Source of the DNA: Litorimonas sp051251645
GTDB taxonomy: Bacteria; Pseudomonadota; Alphaproteobacteria; Caulobacterales; Maricaulaceae
DNA length: 64,000 bases
Assembly (NCBI GenBank): GCA_051251645.1
Contig: JBPOEY010000003.1
Coordinates: 285,827 to 349,826, forward strand
Direction: 5' to 3'
Part shown: in pieces, positions 51,222 to 59,703 of the stretch
Position numbering within the stretch: position 1 is the first letter of the stretch
How the letters are laid out: each line of letters begins with the position of its first letter
Notes under the pieces: model-generated
What the model saw: the letters and a program-made list of their open reading frames with translations, nothing else
Told to the model about the DNA's origin: nothing
Databases searched by the model: none
Program-made: the position numbers and the translations under genes

Positions 51222-51839
51222 ATGTCGAAGCGTCACTCCGCCAAATATAAAATTGATCGCCGTATGGGCGAAAATATCTGGGGCCGTCCTAAGTCGCCAG
51301 TGAACAAGCGCCCTACCCCTCCCGGTCAGCACGGTGCCGGTCGTCGTGGCAAAGTATCCGACTTCGGGATCCAGCTTCGCGCCAAGCAAAAGCTCAAGGG
51401 CTATTACGGCAACATCCAAGAAAAACAGTTCCGTCGGACTTATGACGAAGCGACACGGATGAAAGGCGATACGTCTGAGAACCTGATTGGTTTGCTTGAG
51501 AGCCGTCTTGACGCTGTTGTCTACCGCGCCAAATTCGTCCCGACAGTTTTCGCATCGCGGCAGTTCGTCAACCACGGCCACGTTTTGGTTAATGGCAAGA
51601 AGGTCAATATCCCGTCTTACCGCGTCAAGCCGGGTGACGTGATTGAAGTTCGCGAAAAGTCCAAAACAATGGCGTTGGTTCTTGAAGCGCTTGATATGGC
51701 TGAACGTGAAGTTCCGGAATATGTTGATCTTGACGTTAAGGGCATGAAGGCGACCTTCACCCGCGTCCCAAGCTTCGACGAAGTGCCTTATGCGGTTCAA
51801 ATGGAACCCAACCTCGTGATCGAATTCTACTCGCGCTAA
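51222..51839 (+). CDS. rpsD: 30S ribosomal protein S4
   Basis: A 205-residue primary rRNA-binding protein of the 30S body. ATG 51222 gives MSKRHSAKYKIDRRMGENIW, the alphaproteobacterial start; the longer in-frame ATG at 51042 would read through the leader. Blocks: GQHGAGRRGKVSDFGIQLRAKQ (shortened here: KLKGYYGNIQEKQFRR), the S4 RNA-binding domain LLESRLDAVVYRAKFVPTVF with VNHGHVLVNGKKVNIPSYRV, and the C-terminus YAVQMEPNLVIEFYSR. Autoregulated translation is known in E. coli, but I did not see the site here. Terminated at 51864-51899. Confidence 0.98.
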   Translation: MSKRHSAKYKIDRRMGENIWGRPKSPVNKRPTPPGQHGAGRRGKVSDFGIQLRAKQKLKGYYGNIQEKQFRRTYDEATRMKGDTSENLIGLLESRLDAVVYRAKFVPTVFASRQFVNHGHVLVNGKKVNIPSYRVKPGDVIEVREKSKTMALVLEALDMAEREVPEYVDLDVKGMKATFTRVPSFDEVPYAVQMEPNLVIEFYSR

Positions 51840-51863
51840 TCCCGCGCGACACTCGCTCCAAAC

Positions 51864-51899
51864 AAAAAGCCCGCTTCATCGAAGCGGGCTTTTTTCGTT
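51864..51899. terminator. Bidirectional terminator after rpsD
   Basis: AAAAAGCCCGCTTC and GAAGCGGGCTTTTT pair over 14 bp around a 3-base loop, with T on one side and A on the other. It serves rpsD and also the convergent gene ending at 51899. Confidence 0.9.
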
Positions 51900-52477
51900 T
51901 AATTTCGAACCCAAACGAGTTTGAAGGGTTGGTCTGGAGATTTGAGGTTTACCGTCTCATCGAAATGATAAAACCCCGGTTCAGCAAATTTGAGCGCCCG
52001 TGTTCCATGTGTCTTGTTTTCAATCCGCACGGTTTGTTGGGATACGGGTATACAGTGGAAGACTTCGCCAATGAACATACGACGACATTGCTTGATGTGC
52101 AGATCCAAGCTCGCGCCTTCGGGGATAGAATAATGCACCTCTATGCCTTGCCCGGCGCGAAGGTAAGTTCGTCGGAGTAAAAAAGATTGGGCGTAGACAC
52201 CAAACCGCTGGAACCGATTGCGGTCGATGTCGAGGATGCTTTTTTGGGAAGGCGAAACGAAGGAATCAATGACTTGCGACGGACGGAGCAAGGTGGGAAT
52301 ATAGTGCAGCCCTGCATAGCATAGGGTTATGCCAAGGATAATTGAGACAGCCGATCCAAGTGTCCGCCATGGGCCCAAGGGGGCCTTGGCGGACGATCCT
52401 CTGACGTCAATTAACGCCGCCTGATGTTCAGCGTCGACAGACTGTCGAGAATAGCTGGCACGGGTAAATGATGGCAC
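51899..52477 (-). CDS. Membrane-anchored protein of unknown function
   Basis: A 192-residue protein. The start is GTG 52477, backed by a strong GGAGG 7 bases upstream. A hydrophilic N-terminus of about 40 residues precedes one membrane helix (LGSAVSIILGITLCYAGLHY), then a region rich in strands (IEVHYSIPEGASLDLHIKQC, CIPVSQQTVRIENKTHGTRA, FAEPGFYHFDETVNL), which looks like a periplasmic beta domain with two or more cysteines. No family recognised. It ends at the rpsD terminator. Confidence 0.6.
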   Translation of the reverse strand: MPSFTRASYSRQSVDAEHQAALIDVRGSSAKAPLGPWRTLGSAVSIILGITLCYAGLHYIPTLLRPSQVIDSFVSPSQKSILDIDRNRFQRFGVYAQSFLLRRTYLRAGQGIEVHYSIPEGASLDLHIKQCRRMFIGEVFHCIPVSQQTVRIENKTHGTRALKFAEPGFYHFDETVNLKSPDQPFKLVWVRN

Positions 52478-52553
52478 ACGCTTTCCTCCGGAAAACGCAT
52501 TCTAGACCCAAACCTTAAAGAAACCGCTACGAAGCGATTTTGGCGTCGTGGGG

Positions 52554-52889
52554 CTAGGCCGCCATCTCGATGCCTTTTTCGGCCAGCATGGTGCGCATTT
52601 CGCCGCTTTCGAACATCTCGCGGATGATGTCACATCCGCCAACGAACTCGCCTTTGACGAACATCTGCGGGATTGTCGGCCAATTATTGATGTCTTTGAT
52701 TCCCTGGCGAATGGCGGGATCTTCGAGAACATTCACAGACGCGTAGTCCACGCCTAGATAATCTAAGACCTGCACGACTGTTGAAGAAAAGCCGCATTGT
52801 GGGAAGGTCGGTGTGCCCTTCATGTAAAGAACGATATCATTCTCGCTAACGGTTTTGGCAATCTGCTGGTGGGCGGGATTGTCGGACAT
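52554..52889 (-). CDS. grxD: Monothiol glutaredoxin, CGFS type
   Basis: A 111-residue Fe-S carrier. ATG 52889 has AGGAG just upstream; a longer in-frame ATG lies at 52943. The active loop is PQCGFSS (Cys32), and GTPTFPQCGFS, NNWPTIPQMFVKGEFVGG and CDIIREMFESGE are the glutathione and cluster-binding blocks. CGFS glutaredoxins hold a [2Fe-2S] cluster with glutathione and pair with BolA proteins, whose gene is directly upstream here. It is the last gene of the pur-bolA-grx run. Confidence 0.96.
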   Translation of the reverse strand: MSDNPAHQQIAKTVSENDIVLYMKGTPTFPQCGFSSTVVQVLDYLGVDYASVNVLEDPAIRQGIKDINNWPTIPQMFVKGEFVGGCDIIREMFESGEMRTMLAEKGIEMAA

Positions 52890-52973
52890 GGAATTCTCCT
52901 GCTGTATCCCGCCATAATTAGGAAGACGGAGGACAGAGTTCAACGGGTGATAATGGAATTGGACGCGCGCTGT

Positions 52974-53213
52974 TTATGGCGCGCGAGTTTCGAGCGCGAG
53001 GGCATGAAGCTCGCCATTGGCGCCGTCCATCTTACCCTTCAGCGCGCTATAGACGAGCTGATGCTGTGCCACACGGCTCTTGCCACGGAATTGCTCGCTC
53101 ACAATGATGGCCTTCCAATGGTTGTTGTCGCCTGCCAGATCAATCATTTCGATCTTTGCGTCAGGCATTGCTGCTTGCAGCAATGCCACGATCGCGTCTT
53201 GTTCCATTGCCAT
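52974..53213 (-). CDS. BolA family protein
   Basis: A 79-residue class II KH-like protein: MAMEQDAIVALLQAAMPDAK, EMIDLAGDNNHWKAIIVSEQF, RGKSRVAQHQLVYSALKGKM. ATG 53213 shares one base with the purL stop (TGATG), which decides the start over the longer in-frame ATG at 53255. The His of the NNHW segment is near the cluster-ligand region of BolA-like proteins. It likely forms a heterodimer with the glutaredoxin encoded next and works in Fe-S or iron regulation. Confidence 0.92.
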   Translation of the reverse strand: MAMEQDAIVALLQAAMPDAKIEMIDLAGDNNHWKAIIVSEQFRGKSRVAQHQLVYSALKGKMDGANGELHALALETRAP

Positions 53214-55441
53214 CAGACGGTCTCCGTCGCGCCACTCATGAGCGTCGGCATCCAACTTTCCCAGTGGTCCTTCAGACCGGACAGGCTTACGTCGAAGCCA
53301 TCTTGTGCGGTTAAACGGTCACCGCCAACAGTGCCAACGATATGCGCTTTGACGCCAAGGCCGCTCGCTGTCGTCAAGATCGGATTGATCGAGTTCTTAT
53401 CGGTCGCAATCAGATAGCGGCCTTGATCTTCCCCGAAATACCATGCGTGCGCTGGAAGGTCGGTTGGATTGGATAGGCTCGCTCCAATGCCTAACGAAAA
53501 GGCCATTTCACATGCAGCTGCGGCAAAACCACCGTCAGACAAATCATGCACAGCACTGACGCGGCGATTGCGGATCAACTTACGCACATAATCCCCATTG
53601 CGCTTCTCAGCCGCCAGATCGACAGGTGGCGGGGCGCCGTCTTCACGACCCATCAGCGCGCGCAGATAGATGGAACACCCGAGCCAACCTTCGGTCTCGC
53701 CAATCATAATCAGCGTATCGCCTTTCTTGGCGCCTTTGAGGGTTTTGATCAGTGAGAGGTCTGGGATAAGGCCGACACCGCCAACCGCGGGCGTTGGCGG
53801 AATGGCGACGCCGTTCGTCTCATTATAGAGCGACACATTGCCGGACACGACGGGGTATTCGAACGCGCGACAGGCTTCGTTCATGCCGGTAATACAGCCG
53901 ACAAATTGGCCCATGATTTCGGGGCGCTCGGGATTGCCGAAATTTAGGCAATCCGTGATCGCGATCGGGTCTGCGCCGACGGCGGTCAGGTTGCGCCAAG
54001 TTTCCGCGACGACCTGCTTTCCGCCCTCATAAGGGTCGGCATAGCAATAGCGCGGCGTGCAATCTGTTGTGACGGCAATCGCTTTGTTGGTGCCGTGAAT
54101 GCGAATGATGGCTGCGTCGCCGCCGGACTGGCTACTGTCCATTGTGTCTGCCATCACGTGACGATCATATTGCTCCCAAATCCAGCGTTTGGACGTCATA
54201 TCGGGATCGGTCATCACGCGCAGCAGCGCATCATTATAGTCTTCGGTTTCGACGATATCGCTGGGTTGAATGACGTCACGCGGCTCGGTCGGTACATGCG
54301 GACGGTTAAGGTTCGGCGCGTCATCGGCCAGCGGCGCTATCGGAATGTCACAGACCGTTTTGCGATCATGTGTCAGTACGAGGCGACCTGTATCCGTTGT
54401 TGTCCCGATTTCAGCGACATCCAGACCCCATTTTTCGAACACGTCGAAGGCTAGTTGTTCTTTGCCGGGCTGAATGACCATGAGCATTCGCTCTTGGCTC
54501 TCAGACAGCATCATTTCATAGGCTGTCATCCCAGTCTCGCGCTGCGGGACTTTATCGAGGTTAAGCTCAACACCAACACCGCCTTTATCCGCCATTTCAA
54601 TGGAGGATGACGTCAGGCCAGCCGCGCCCATATCTTGGATGGCGATGATGGCATCTGTGGCCATTAATTCGAGACAAGCTTCGATCAGCAGTTTTTCGGT
54701 GAAGGGATCGCCGACTTGGACGGTCGGGCGTTTTTCTTCGCTATCATCGTCAAATTCTGCCGACGCCATGGTCGCACCATGAATGCCGTCGCGGCCTGTC
54801 TTGGACCCGACATAGAAGATCGGATTACCAACGCCTTTGGCGGCAGAATAAAAGACATTATCGGCGCGGGCTAAGCCCACGCACATGGCATTCACGAGGA
54901 TGTTGCCATTATATCCGGCATGGAAATTGGTTTCGCCGCCCACGGTTGGAACGCCGACGCAGTTTCCGTAGCCGCCAATCCCAGCAACCACGCCATCGAC
55001 GAGGCTCTTCGTCTTGGGATGATCAGGTTCACCAAAACGAAGCGCGTTGAGCAAGGCGATCGGCCGGGCGCCCATCGTAAAGACATCGCGCATGATCCCA
55101 CCCACGCCTGTCGCCGCGCCCTGATAGGGCTCGATGTAGGACGGGTGGTTATGGCTCTCCATCTTGAAGATGATCGCGTCGCCATCATCAATGTCGATCA
55201 CGCCGGCATTCTCGCCGGGGCCTTGAATGACCCGCTTGCCTGTTGTCAGAAACTTACCGAGATGCCGCCGAGAGGATTTATAAGAGCAATGCTCTGACCA
55301 CATGACCGAGAATATGCCCAATTCTGTCAGGTTGGGCTCACGCTCTAGCCGATCCAGAATAATTTTATATTCTGCGCCGCTAAGGCCGTGTTCCGCAATG
55401 ACATCTGCGGTGATGTCGTCAGACTTCGATTTGCCAGCCAT
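53213..55441 (-). CDS. purL: Phosphoribosylformylglycinamidine synthase, large subunit PurL
   Basis: A 742-residue enzyme of de novo purine synthesis (step FGAR to FGAM). Its length is that of the small-type PurL, which works in a complex with PurQ and PurS, both encoded just upstream. Blocks: GLSGAEYKIILDRLEREPNL, MWSEHCSYKSSRRHL, VIQGPGENAGVIDI, FKMESHNHPSYIEPYQGAAT, GVGGIMRDVFTMGARPIAL, QDMGAAGLTSSSIEMADKG and HDLSDGGFAAA are typical ATP and substrate loops. The start shares one base with the purQ stop (TAATG). Confidence 0.97.
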   Translation of the reverse strand: MAGKSKSDDITADVIAEHGLSGAEYKIILDRLEREPNLTELGIFSVMWSEHCSYKSSRRHLGKFLTTGKRVIQGPGENAGVIDIDDGDAIIFKMESHNHPSYIEPYQGAATGVGGIMRDVFTMGARPIALLNALRFGEPDHPKTKSLVDGVVAGIGGYGNCVGVPTVGGETNFHAGYNGNILVNAMCVGLARADNVFYSAAKGVGNPIFYVGSKTGRDGIHGATMASAEFDDDSEEKRPTVQVGDPFTEKLLIEACLELMATDAIIAIQDMGAAGLTSSSIEMADKGGVGVELNLDKVPQRETGMTAYEMMLSESQERMLMVIQPGKEQLAFDVFEKWGLDVAEIGTTTDTGRLVLTHDRKTVCDIPIAPLADDAPNLNRPHVPTEPRDVIQPSDIVETEDYNDALLRVMTDPDMTSKRWIWEQYDRHVMADTMDSSQSGGDAAIIRIHGTNKAIAVTTDCTPRYCYADPYEGGKQVVAETWRNLTAVGADPIAITDCLNFGNPERPEIMGQFVGCITGMNEACRAFEYPVVSGNVSLYNETNGVAIPPTPAVGGVGLIPDLSLIKTLKGAKKGDTLIMIGETEGWLGCSIYLRALMGREDGAPPPVDLAAEKRNGDYVRKLIRNRRVSAVHDLSDGGFAAAACEMAFSLGIGASLSNPTDLPAHAWYFGEDQGRYLIATDKNSINPILTTASGLGVKAHIVGTVGGDRLTAQDGFDVSLSGLKDHWESWMPTLMSGATETV

Positions 55442-56103
55442 TACAGCGATCCGAGAATGGATTTGAAGATGTTGCGACCGTCCGTTCCGCCGTGAAGCGG
55501 GTCGACGGCACGTTCGGGATGAGGCATCATGCCGAGCACGTTGCCAGCTTGATTGATGATCCCCGCAATGTCGCCGCGAGAGCCATTGGGATTATCGACA
55601 TAGCGGAAAACGACCTGACCATTGCCTTCGATACGGCGTAGCGTGTCATCATCCGCGAAATAATTTCCGTCATGATGAGCGACAGGAATGTCGATTTCAT
55701 GCTTGGCATCATAGAGCTTCGTGAAACGAGTTTTTGCATTGGCAAGCCGGAGCCGACTAATGCGGCAGACGAATTTCTGATTGGCATTCCGCATCAGGGC
55801 ACCGGGCAGCATTCCCGCTTCGGTCAGGATTTGAAAGCCATTGCAGATGCCAAGAACCGGCAGACCCGCTTCGGCTTTTTGCTTCAAATCTTTAATGACA
55901 GGGGATTGCGCGGCGATAGCGCCAGAGCGCAAATAATCGCCATAAGAAAATCCGCCTGGAACGACGACAAGACGCACATCATCAGGAATGGATGTGTCCT
56001 TGTGCCAAATCATGTGCGGCGCTTTGCCCGTATGGGTTTCCAGTGCGACAGCGGCGTCGCGGTCGCAGTTGGACGCCGGGAAGACGATAACGGCAGTTTG
56101 CAC
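55441..56103 (-). CDS. purQ: Phosphoribosylformylglycinamidine synthase, glutaminase subunit PurQ
   Basis: A 220-residue class I glutamine amidotransferase that feeds ammonia to PurL. Nucleophile Cys87 sits in LPVLGICNGFQIL; the catalytic His-Glu pair is in GMMPHPERAVDP; the N-terminus MQTAVIVFPASNCDRDAAVA and the FSYGDYLRSGAIAA segment are standard. Cotranscribed with purS upstream (2 bases) and purL downstream (1-base overlap). Confidence 0.97.
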   Translation of the reverse strand: MQTAVIVFPASNCDRDAAVALETHTGKAPHMIWHKDTSIPDDVRLVVVPGGFSYGDYLRSGAIAAQSPVIKDLKQKAEAGLPVLGICNGFQILTEAGMLPGALMRNANQKFVCRISRLRLANAKTRFTKLYDAKHEIDIPVAHHDGNYFADDDTLRRIEGNGQVVFRYVDNPNGSRGDIAGIINQAGNVLGMMPHPERAVDPLHGGTDGRNIFKSILGSL

Positions 56104-56105
56104 GT

Positions 56106-56363
56106 CTAAGTCTCCGTCTCGTCCAATTCGATGCGGTAGCTCTCGATCACCGTATTGGCGAGAAGCTTCTCACACATCTCTTTGACGCGCGCCTCGACGG
56201 CGTCACGCTCGCCATCGGCAAGCTTTAATTCGATCACCTTGCCTTGGGTTGCGTCATGGACTTCTGTGAAGCCCAAATCGTTGAGAGAGCTGGCAATGGT
56301 GCGTCCCTGGGGGTCAAGCACGCCGGGTTTCAGACCGACATAAACGCGGGCAATCATGGGCAT
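56106..56363 (-). CDS. purS: Phosphoribosylformylglycinamidine synthase subunit PurS
   Basis: An 85-residue small subunit that assembles PurL and PurQ. ATG 56363 (MPMIARVYVGLKPGVLDPQG) is preferred over longer in-frame starts inside purC; 56357 (MIARVYVG) is also possible. Family blocks: ARVYVGLKPGVLDPQGRTIA, GKVIELKLADGERDAVEARV and LANTVIESYRIEL. It lies 4 bases after purC. Confidence 0.95.
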   Translation of the reverse strand: MPMIARVYVGLKPGVLDPQGRTIASSLNDLGFTEVHDATQGKVIELKLADGERDAVEARVKEMCEKLLANTVIESYRIELDETET

Positions 56364-56367
56364 ATCT

Positions 56368-57144
56368 TCAATCGTTCGAGGAAATGACGGAAATATTGGC
56401 CGTCGAGGGATTGGGCTTGAGGATACCGAGCCGTGTGGCAACCTCTGTATAGGCTTCTGTGACCTCACCTAAGTCACGGCGAAACCGATCCTTATCGAGT
56501 TTCTTATTCGTTTCCATGTCCCAAAGACGGCAGCTATCCGGGCTGATCTCATCAGCCAAAACAATCATGTGACCGCCTAAGCCGTCTGGATGCGGCAGGC
56601 GTCCAAATTCAAGTTTGAAATCAACCAGACGAATCCCGATGCCGGCAAACATACCTTGGAGATAGTCATTGATCCGCAAGGTCATGGCGATGATTTCGTC
56701 CATCTCGCCCTGACTGGCCCAGCCAAAGGCATAGACATGTTCTTCAGCCACGAGTGGATCACCTAAATCATCGCGTTTGAGACAGAATTCAACAATCGCG
56801 CGGGGAAGCTTTTCGCCCTCTTCAATGCCAAGGCGCTTGGACATGGTCCCCGCCGCGACATTACGGCAGATCACTTCGAGAGGAACAATCTCGACTTTTT
56901 TAATTAGCTGTTCGCGCATATTCAGACGACGAATGAAATGCGTCGGAATACCGATTTCCATCAATCGCATCATGATGAATTCTGAAATACGGTTATTAAG
57001 CACGCCCTTACCGTCGAGCGTGGCTTTCTTTTGCGCGTTGAAGGCGGTCGCATCATCCTTAAAATATTGGACAAGTGTGCCCGGCTCAGGGCCCTCATAG
57101 AGGATCTTGGCTTTGCCTTCGTAAATCTGCTTGCGGCGGCTCAT
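56368..57144 (-). CDS. purC: SAICAR synthetase PurC
   Basis: A 258-residue ATP-dependent ligase: CAIR plus aspartate to SAICAR. ATG 57144 gives MSRRKQIYEGKAKILYEGPE, the family start, instead of the longer in-frame frame from 57204. Blocks: LVQYFKDDATAFNAQKKATL, HFIRRLNMREQLIKKVEIVP, VEVICRNVAAGTMSKRLG-type segment (PLEVICRNVAAGTMSKRLGI) and VLADEISPDSCRLWD. First gene of the purCSQL-bolA-grxD run; the divergent DUF1476 gene starts 212 bases away. No riboswitch-like structure seen in that gap. Confidence 0.97.
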   Translation of the reverse strand: MSRRKQIYEGKAKILYEGPEPGTLVQYFKDDATAFNAQKKATLDGKGVLNNRISEFIMMRLMEIGIPTHFIRRLNMREQLIKKVEIVPLEVICRNVAAGTMSKRLGIEEGEKLPRAIVEFCLKRDDLGDPLVAEEHVYAFGWASQGEMDEIIAMTLRINDYLQGMFAGIGIRLVDFKLEFGRLPHPDGLGGHMIVLADEISPDSCRLWDMETNKKLDKDRFRRDLGEVTEAYTEVATRLGILKPNPSTANISVISSND

Positions 57145-57356
57145 CGGACGCTCAGCTCCCATGCAGTAAAATCGCCCCATAGACGAGCCTGCGCGGCGCG
57201 GCAACGGCAGGGCCGCATGGGATGCAGGGATAAGTCACAAGACATCGCAGCTAACGAACTTGTATCTTGCCGCCTGAGACCGGGCTTTGTATTGACAGAC
57301 AAGGATCTAACTTGAACGGACGCTCTCGTCCGCGAGCCCCAGTTAAGGAATAAACG

Positions 57357-57695
57357 ATGACCAGCTTCGACGATCGTAAGAATGCTTCTGAAACCCGCTT
57401 CGTCATGGACGCGGCGAAAGAATTTAAATCTGAAGCGCGCCGGAATAAGGCGCTGGGCCATTGGGCGGCGGGCTTGATGGGGAAGACGGCTGCAGAGGCG
57501 GATAGCTATGCATTGGAAGTCATCGTGGCAGACATGGAAGAGGCCGGGGATGATGATGTTTACCGTAAGTTGCGCAGTGATCTTACAGCGGCCGGTATTG
57601 ATCTGTCCGACCAAGCCATCCGGGACCGGATGGCAGAAGAGCTGAAATTAGCGCGGGATCACGTTTACGCGCAGGATTTAAACCTAAACGGCTAA
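57357..57695 (+). CDS. DUF1476 protein, F1-ATPase inhibitor zeta subunit type
   Basis: A 112-residue four-helix protein: MTSFDDRKNASETRFVMDAA, RRNKALGHWAAGLMGKTAAE, EAGDDDVYRKLRSDLTAAGI and IRDRMAEELKLARDHV. These are the blocks of the alphaproteobacterial zeta subunit, which blocks ATP hydrolysis by F1 through its N-terminal segment. An AAGGA ribosome site lies before ATG 57357. The purC neighbourhood is usual for this gene in the class. Confidence 0.93.
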   Translation: MTSFDDRKNASETRFVMDAAKEFKSEARRNKALGHWAAGLMGKTAAEADSYALEVIVADMEEAGDDDVYRKLRSDLTAAGIDLSDQAIRDRMAEELKLARDHVYAQDLNLNG

Positions 57696-57745
57696 GGCTG
57701 TGATTCCCCTAGTCCTCGCGCCCTTGCTTTAGTAAGCGAGCCGCT

Positions 57746-58249
57746 ATGAATGAAAAAACTCAGCACCGCATTGCTCTTTACCCCGGGACATTTGATCCGA
57801 TGACACTCGGTCATCTGGATATTATGAAACGGGCGTCTCGCCTTTGTGACAAGTTGATCATCGGTGTTGCGATTAACCGCGACAAGAATCCGATTTTCGG
57901 ATTGGATGAACGCGTTGAGATGGTCGAGAATGTTGTCGCCCCGTTCCGAGAGCGGATCGAGGTCGAAGTGAAGCCGTTTGAGAGCTTACTGATACACTTC
58001 GTTGAAGACTGCGGGGCGTCCATGATAGTTCGCGGCCTGCGGGCTGTGTCCGATTTTGAATATGAGTTTCAAATGGCCGGTATGAACGACCGTTTGAACC
58101 CAGACATTGAAACGGTCTTCCTGATGGCGGACCCGCAATATCAGACCATTGCGTCGCGCCTCGTCAAAGAGATTGCGCGGCTGGGTGGTAAAATCGACCA
58201 ATTCGTGACCCCGGAGGTCGCGGTGCGACTGAAGGATAAATATACATGA
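57746..58249 (+). CDS. coaD: Phosphopantetheine adenylyltransferase
   Basis: A 167-residue cytosolic nucleotidyltransferase, the penultimate step of CoA synthesis. Motif T-x-G-H is at 20-23 (ALYPGTFDPMTLGHLDIMKR). The ISSS-like second motif is present in shortened form (MADPQYQTIASRLVKEIARL). DCGASMIVRGLRAVSDFEYE is the substrate-binding block. First of five genes in the order coaD-cyclophilin-cyclophilin-queA-tgt; overlaps the next gene by ATGA. Confidence 0.97.
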   Translation: MNEKTQHRIALYPGTFDPMTLGHLDIMKRASRLCDKLIIGVAINRDKNPIFGLDERVEMVENVVAPFRERIEVEVKPFESLLIHFVEDCGASMIVRGLRAVSDFEYEFQMAGMNDRLNPDIETVFLMADPQYQTIASRLVKEIARLGGKIDQFVTPEVAVRLKDKYT

Positions 58250-59145
58250 CGTTCCAATTTCGTTTGAAGACCTTGGTCCATTTTTCGGCCTTTTCCGTTC
58301 TGTCTATTGCAGGCCCGGCTTGCTCTGCCGAGGCACCGGAAAGCTATGCGGACGGGGAGATCAAGTCCGAAGTTACCTTCCCTGAGACAGCGTGGCGTAC
58401 GGTGGACGCTGAAAATTTGATGCTCATCGATACGGCTTATGGTGTAATCGGGGTGGAGCTTTTCCCTGAAATCGCGCCGAACCATGTCGATCAGGTCAAA
58501 GCCTTAGCCCGCGACGGATTTTATAACGGCGTCGTGTTTCACCGCGTCATTGATGGGTTCATGAACCAGACTGGTGACGGCGCTAACGGTGATGGCACAG
58601 GCGATAGTGAACTGCCAGATCTTGCCGCCGAGTTCACCTTCCGGCGCGGCGAAGACATGGGCGTGACTTTGGTCTCTGCGCGCGGCAATGAGCAGCAACA
58701 AATCGCAACGGGCTTCTATAAAGGTCTCCCCGTCGCCTCGCAGCCGATTAGTCAGGCAATTCTGACCAAGGACGGCAAAGTTGCCGCTTTTGGTCTACAT
58801 TGTAAGGGCGTGACATCTATGGCGCGCACAGAAGACCCAAATAGCGCCAATAGCCAGTTCTTCCTGATGCGAGACAAAGCCGAGCATTTGGACGCACAAT
58901 ATTCCATTTGGGGTTCGACGGTCATGGGTCACGATTATTTGACGTCTTTTAAAGTCGGTGTGACCGGGGAGACTGGATTTGTCCCGGACCAAATGAACAC
59001 GGTAAAGATTGCTGCTGACCTACCCGAAGGTGCGCGTCCAACTGTGCAAGTTCTCGACACCACATCGGATGCGTTCACGAATTGGATCGCCACACAAAGC
59101 TATGACGATGTCTGCGATGTGCAAATCCCGTCCCGGACACTCTAA
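58246..59145 (+). CDS. Exported peptidyl-prolyl isomerase (cyclophilin) with insertion
   Basis: A 299-residue periplasmic cyclophilin. A signal peptide (LKTLVHFSAFSVLSIAGPAC, ending near AEA) precedes the domain. Core residues are kept: VVFHRVIDGFMNQTGDG (Arg, Phe, Gln), SMARTEDPNSANSQFFLM. An extra stretch of about 45 residues (TLVSARGNEQQQIATGFYKG and onwards) interrupts the usual loop before the GVTSMAR strand, and about 40 residues follow the domain. Two N-terminal Cys (PACSAE) allow an alternative lipoprotein reading, but no lipobox is obvious. Confidence 0.88.
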   Translation: MTFQFRLKTLVHFSAFSVLSIAGPACSAEAPESYADGEIKSEVTFPETAWRTVDAENLMLIDTAYGVIGVELFPEIAPNHVDQVKALARDGFYNGVVFHRVIDGFMNQTGDGANGDGTGDSELPDLAAEFTFRRGEDMGVTLVSARGNEQQQIATGFYKGLPVASQPISQAILTKDGKVAAFGLHCKGVTSMARTEDPNSANSQFFLMRDKAEHLDAQYSIWGSTVMGHDYLTSFKVGVTGETGFVPDQMNTVKIAADLPEGARPTVQVLDTTSDAFTNWIATQSYDDVCDVQIPSRTL

Positions 59146-59207
59146 AATTTCGATTTTTTATACGTCTAAATCCCACACTTCTAAACCTCAGACTTTCAAG
59201 GAATATA

Positions 59208-59666
59208 ATGTCCGATAAACTCATCCTCACTGTTGATACGCAATCCGGTGAAACTGGCGATATCACAATCAAGCTGCGGCCTGATTTGGCGCCAAAACAC
59301 GTCGCGCAAATCACGAAGCTCGTCGAAGACGGTTTCTATGACGGTTTAACTTTCCACCGCGTTATTGACGGTTTCATGGCGCAGGGCGGATGCCCCGACG
59401 GCACTGGCATGGGCGGCGCGAAAAAGCAGATCCCGGCTGAATTTTCAAAAGAACCACACGCGCGTGGCGTTTGTTCGATGGCGCGGTCATCAAACCCAAA
59501 TTCGGCGTCGAGCCAGTTCTTCATCTGTCTTGATGACGCCAACTTCCTTGATGGCCAATATACGGTATGGGGCGAAGTTGAGGACGGCATGGACATGGTC
59601 GACGCGCTGCCAAAAGGTGAGCCACCCCGTTACCCTGGCAAGATCGTCAAAGCGACTGTCGCTTAG
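59208..59666 (+). CDS. ppiB: Cytosolic peptidyl-prolyl isomerase (cyclophilin)
   Basis: A 152-residue cyclophilin without signal peptide. Catalytic region LTFHRVIDGFMAQGGCPDGT (Arg, Phe, Gln) and RSSNPNSASSQFFICLDDAN are complete. The AAGGA ribosome site is 8 bases before ATG 59208. It accelerates proline isomerisation during folding. Paired with the exported paralogue immediately upstream, and followed by queA 37 bases later. Confidence 0.93.
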   Translation: MSDKLILTVDTQSGETGDITIKLRPDLAPKHVAQITKLVEDGFYDGLTFHRVIDGFMAQGGCPDGTGMGGAKKQIPAEFSKEPHARGVCSMARSSNPNSASSQFFICLDDANFLDGQYTVWGEVEDGMDMVDALPKGEPPRYPGKIVKATVA

Positions 59667-59703
59667 CGAGTTTTGCGATCGTCCTTTCTAGGGCGTCACA
59701 GAC

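Noticed and set aside
51132..51800. 222-residue minus-strand ORF opposite rpsD
   Set aside because: Antisense to a highly conserved ribosomal protein gene.
57145..57356. Purine riboswitch or PurR operator before purC
   Set aside because: No conserved riboswitch core or palindrome is visible in the gap.
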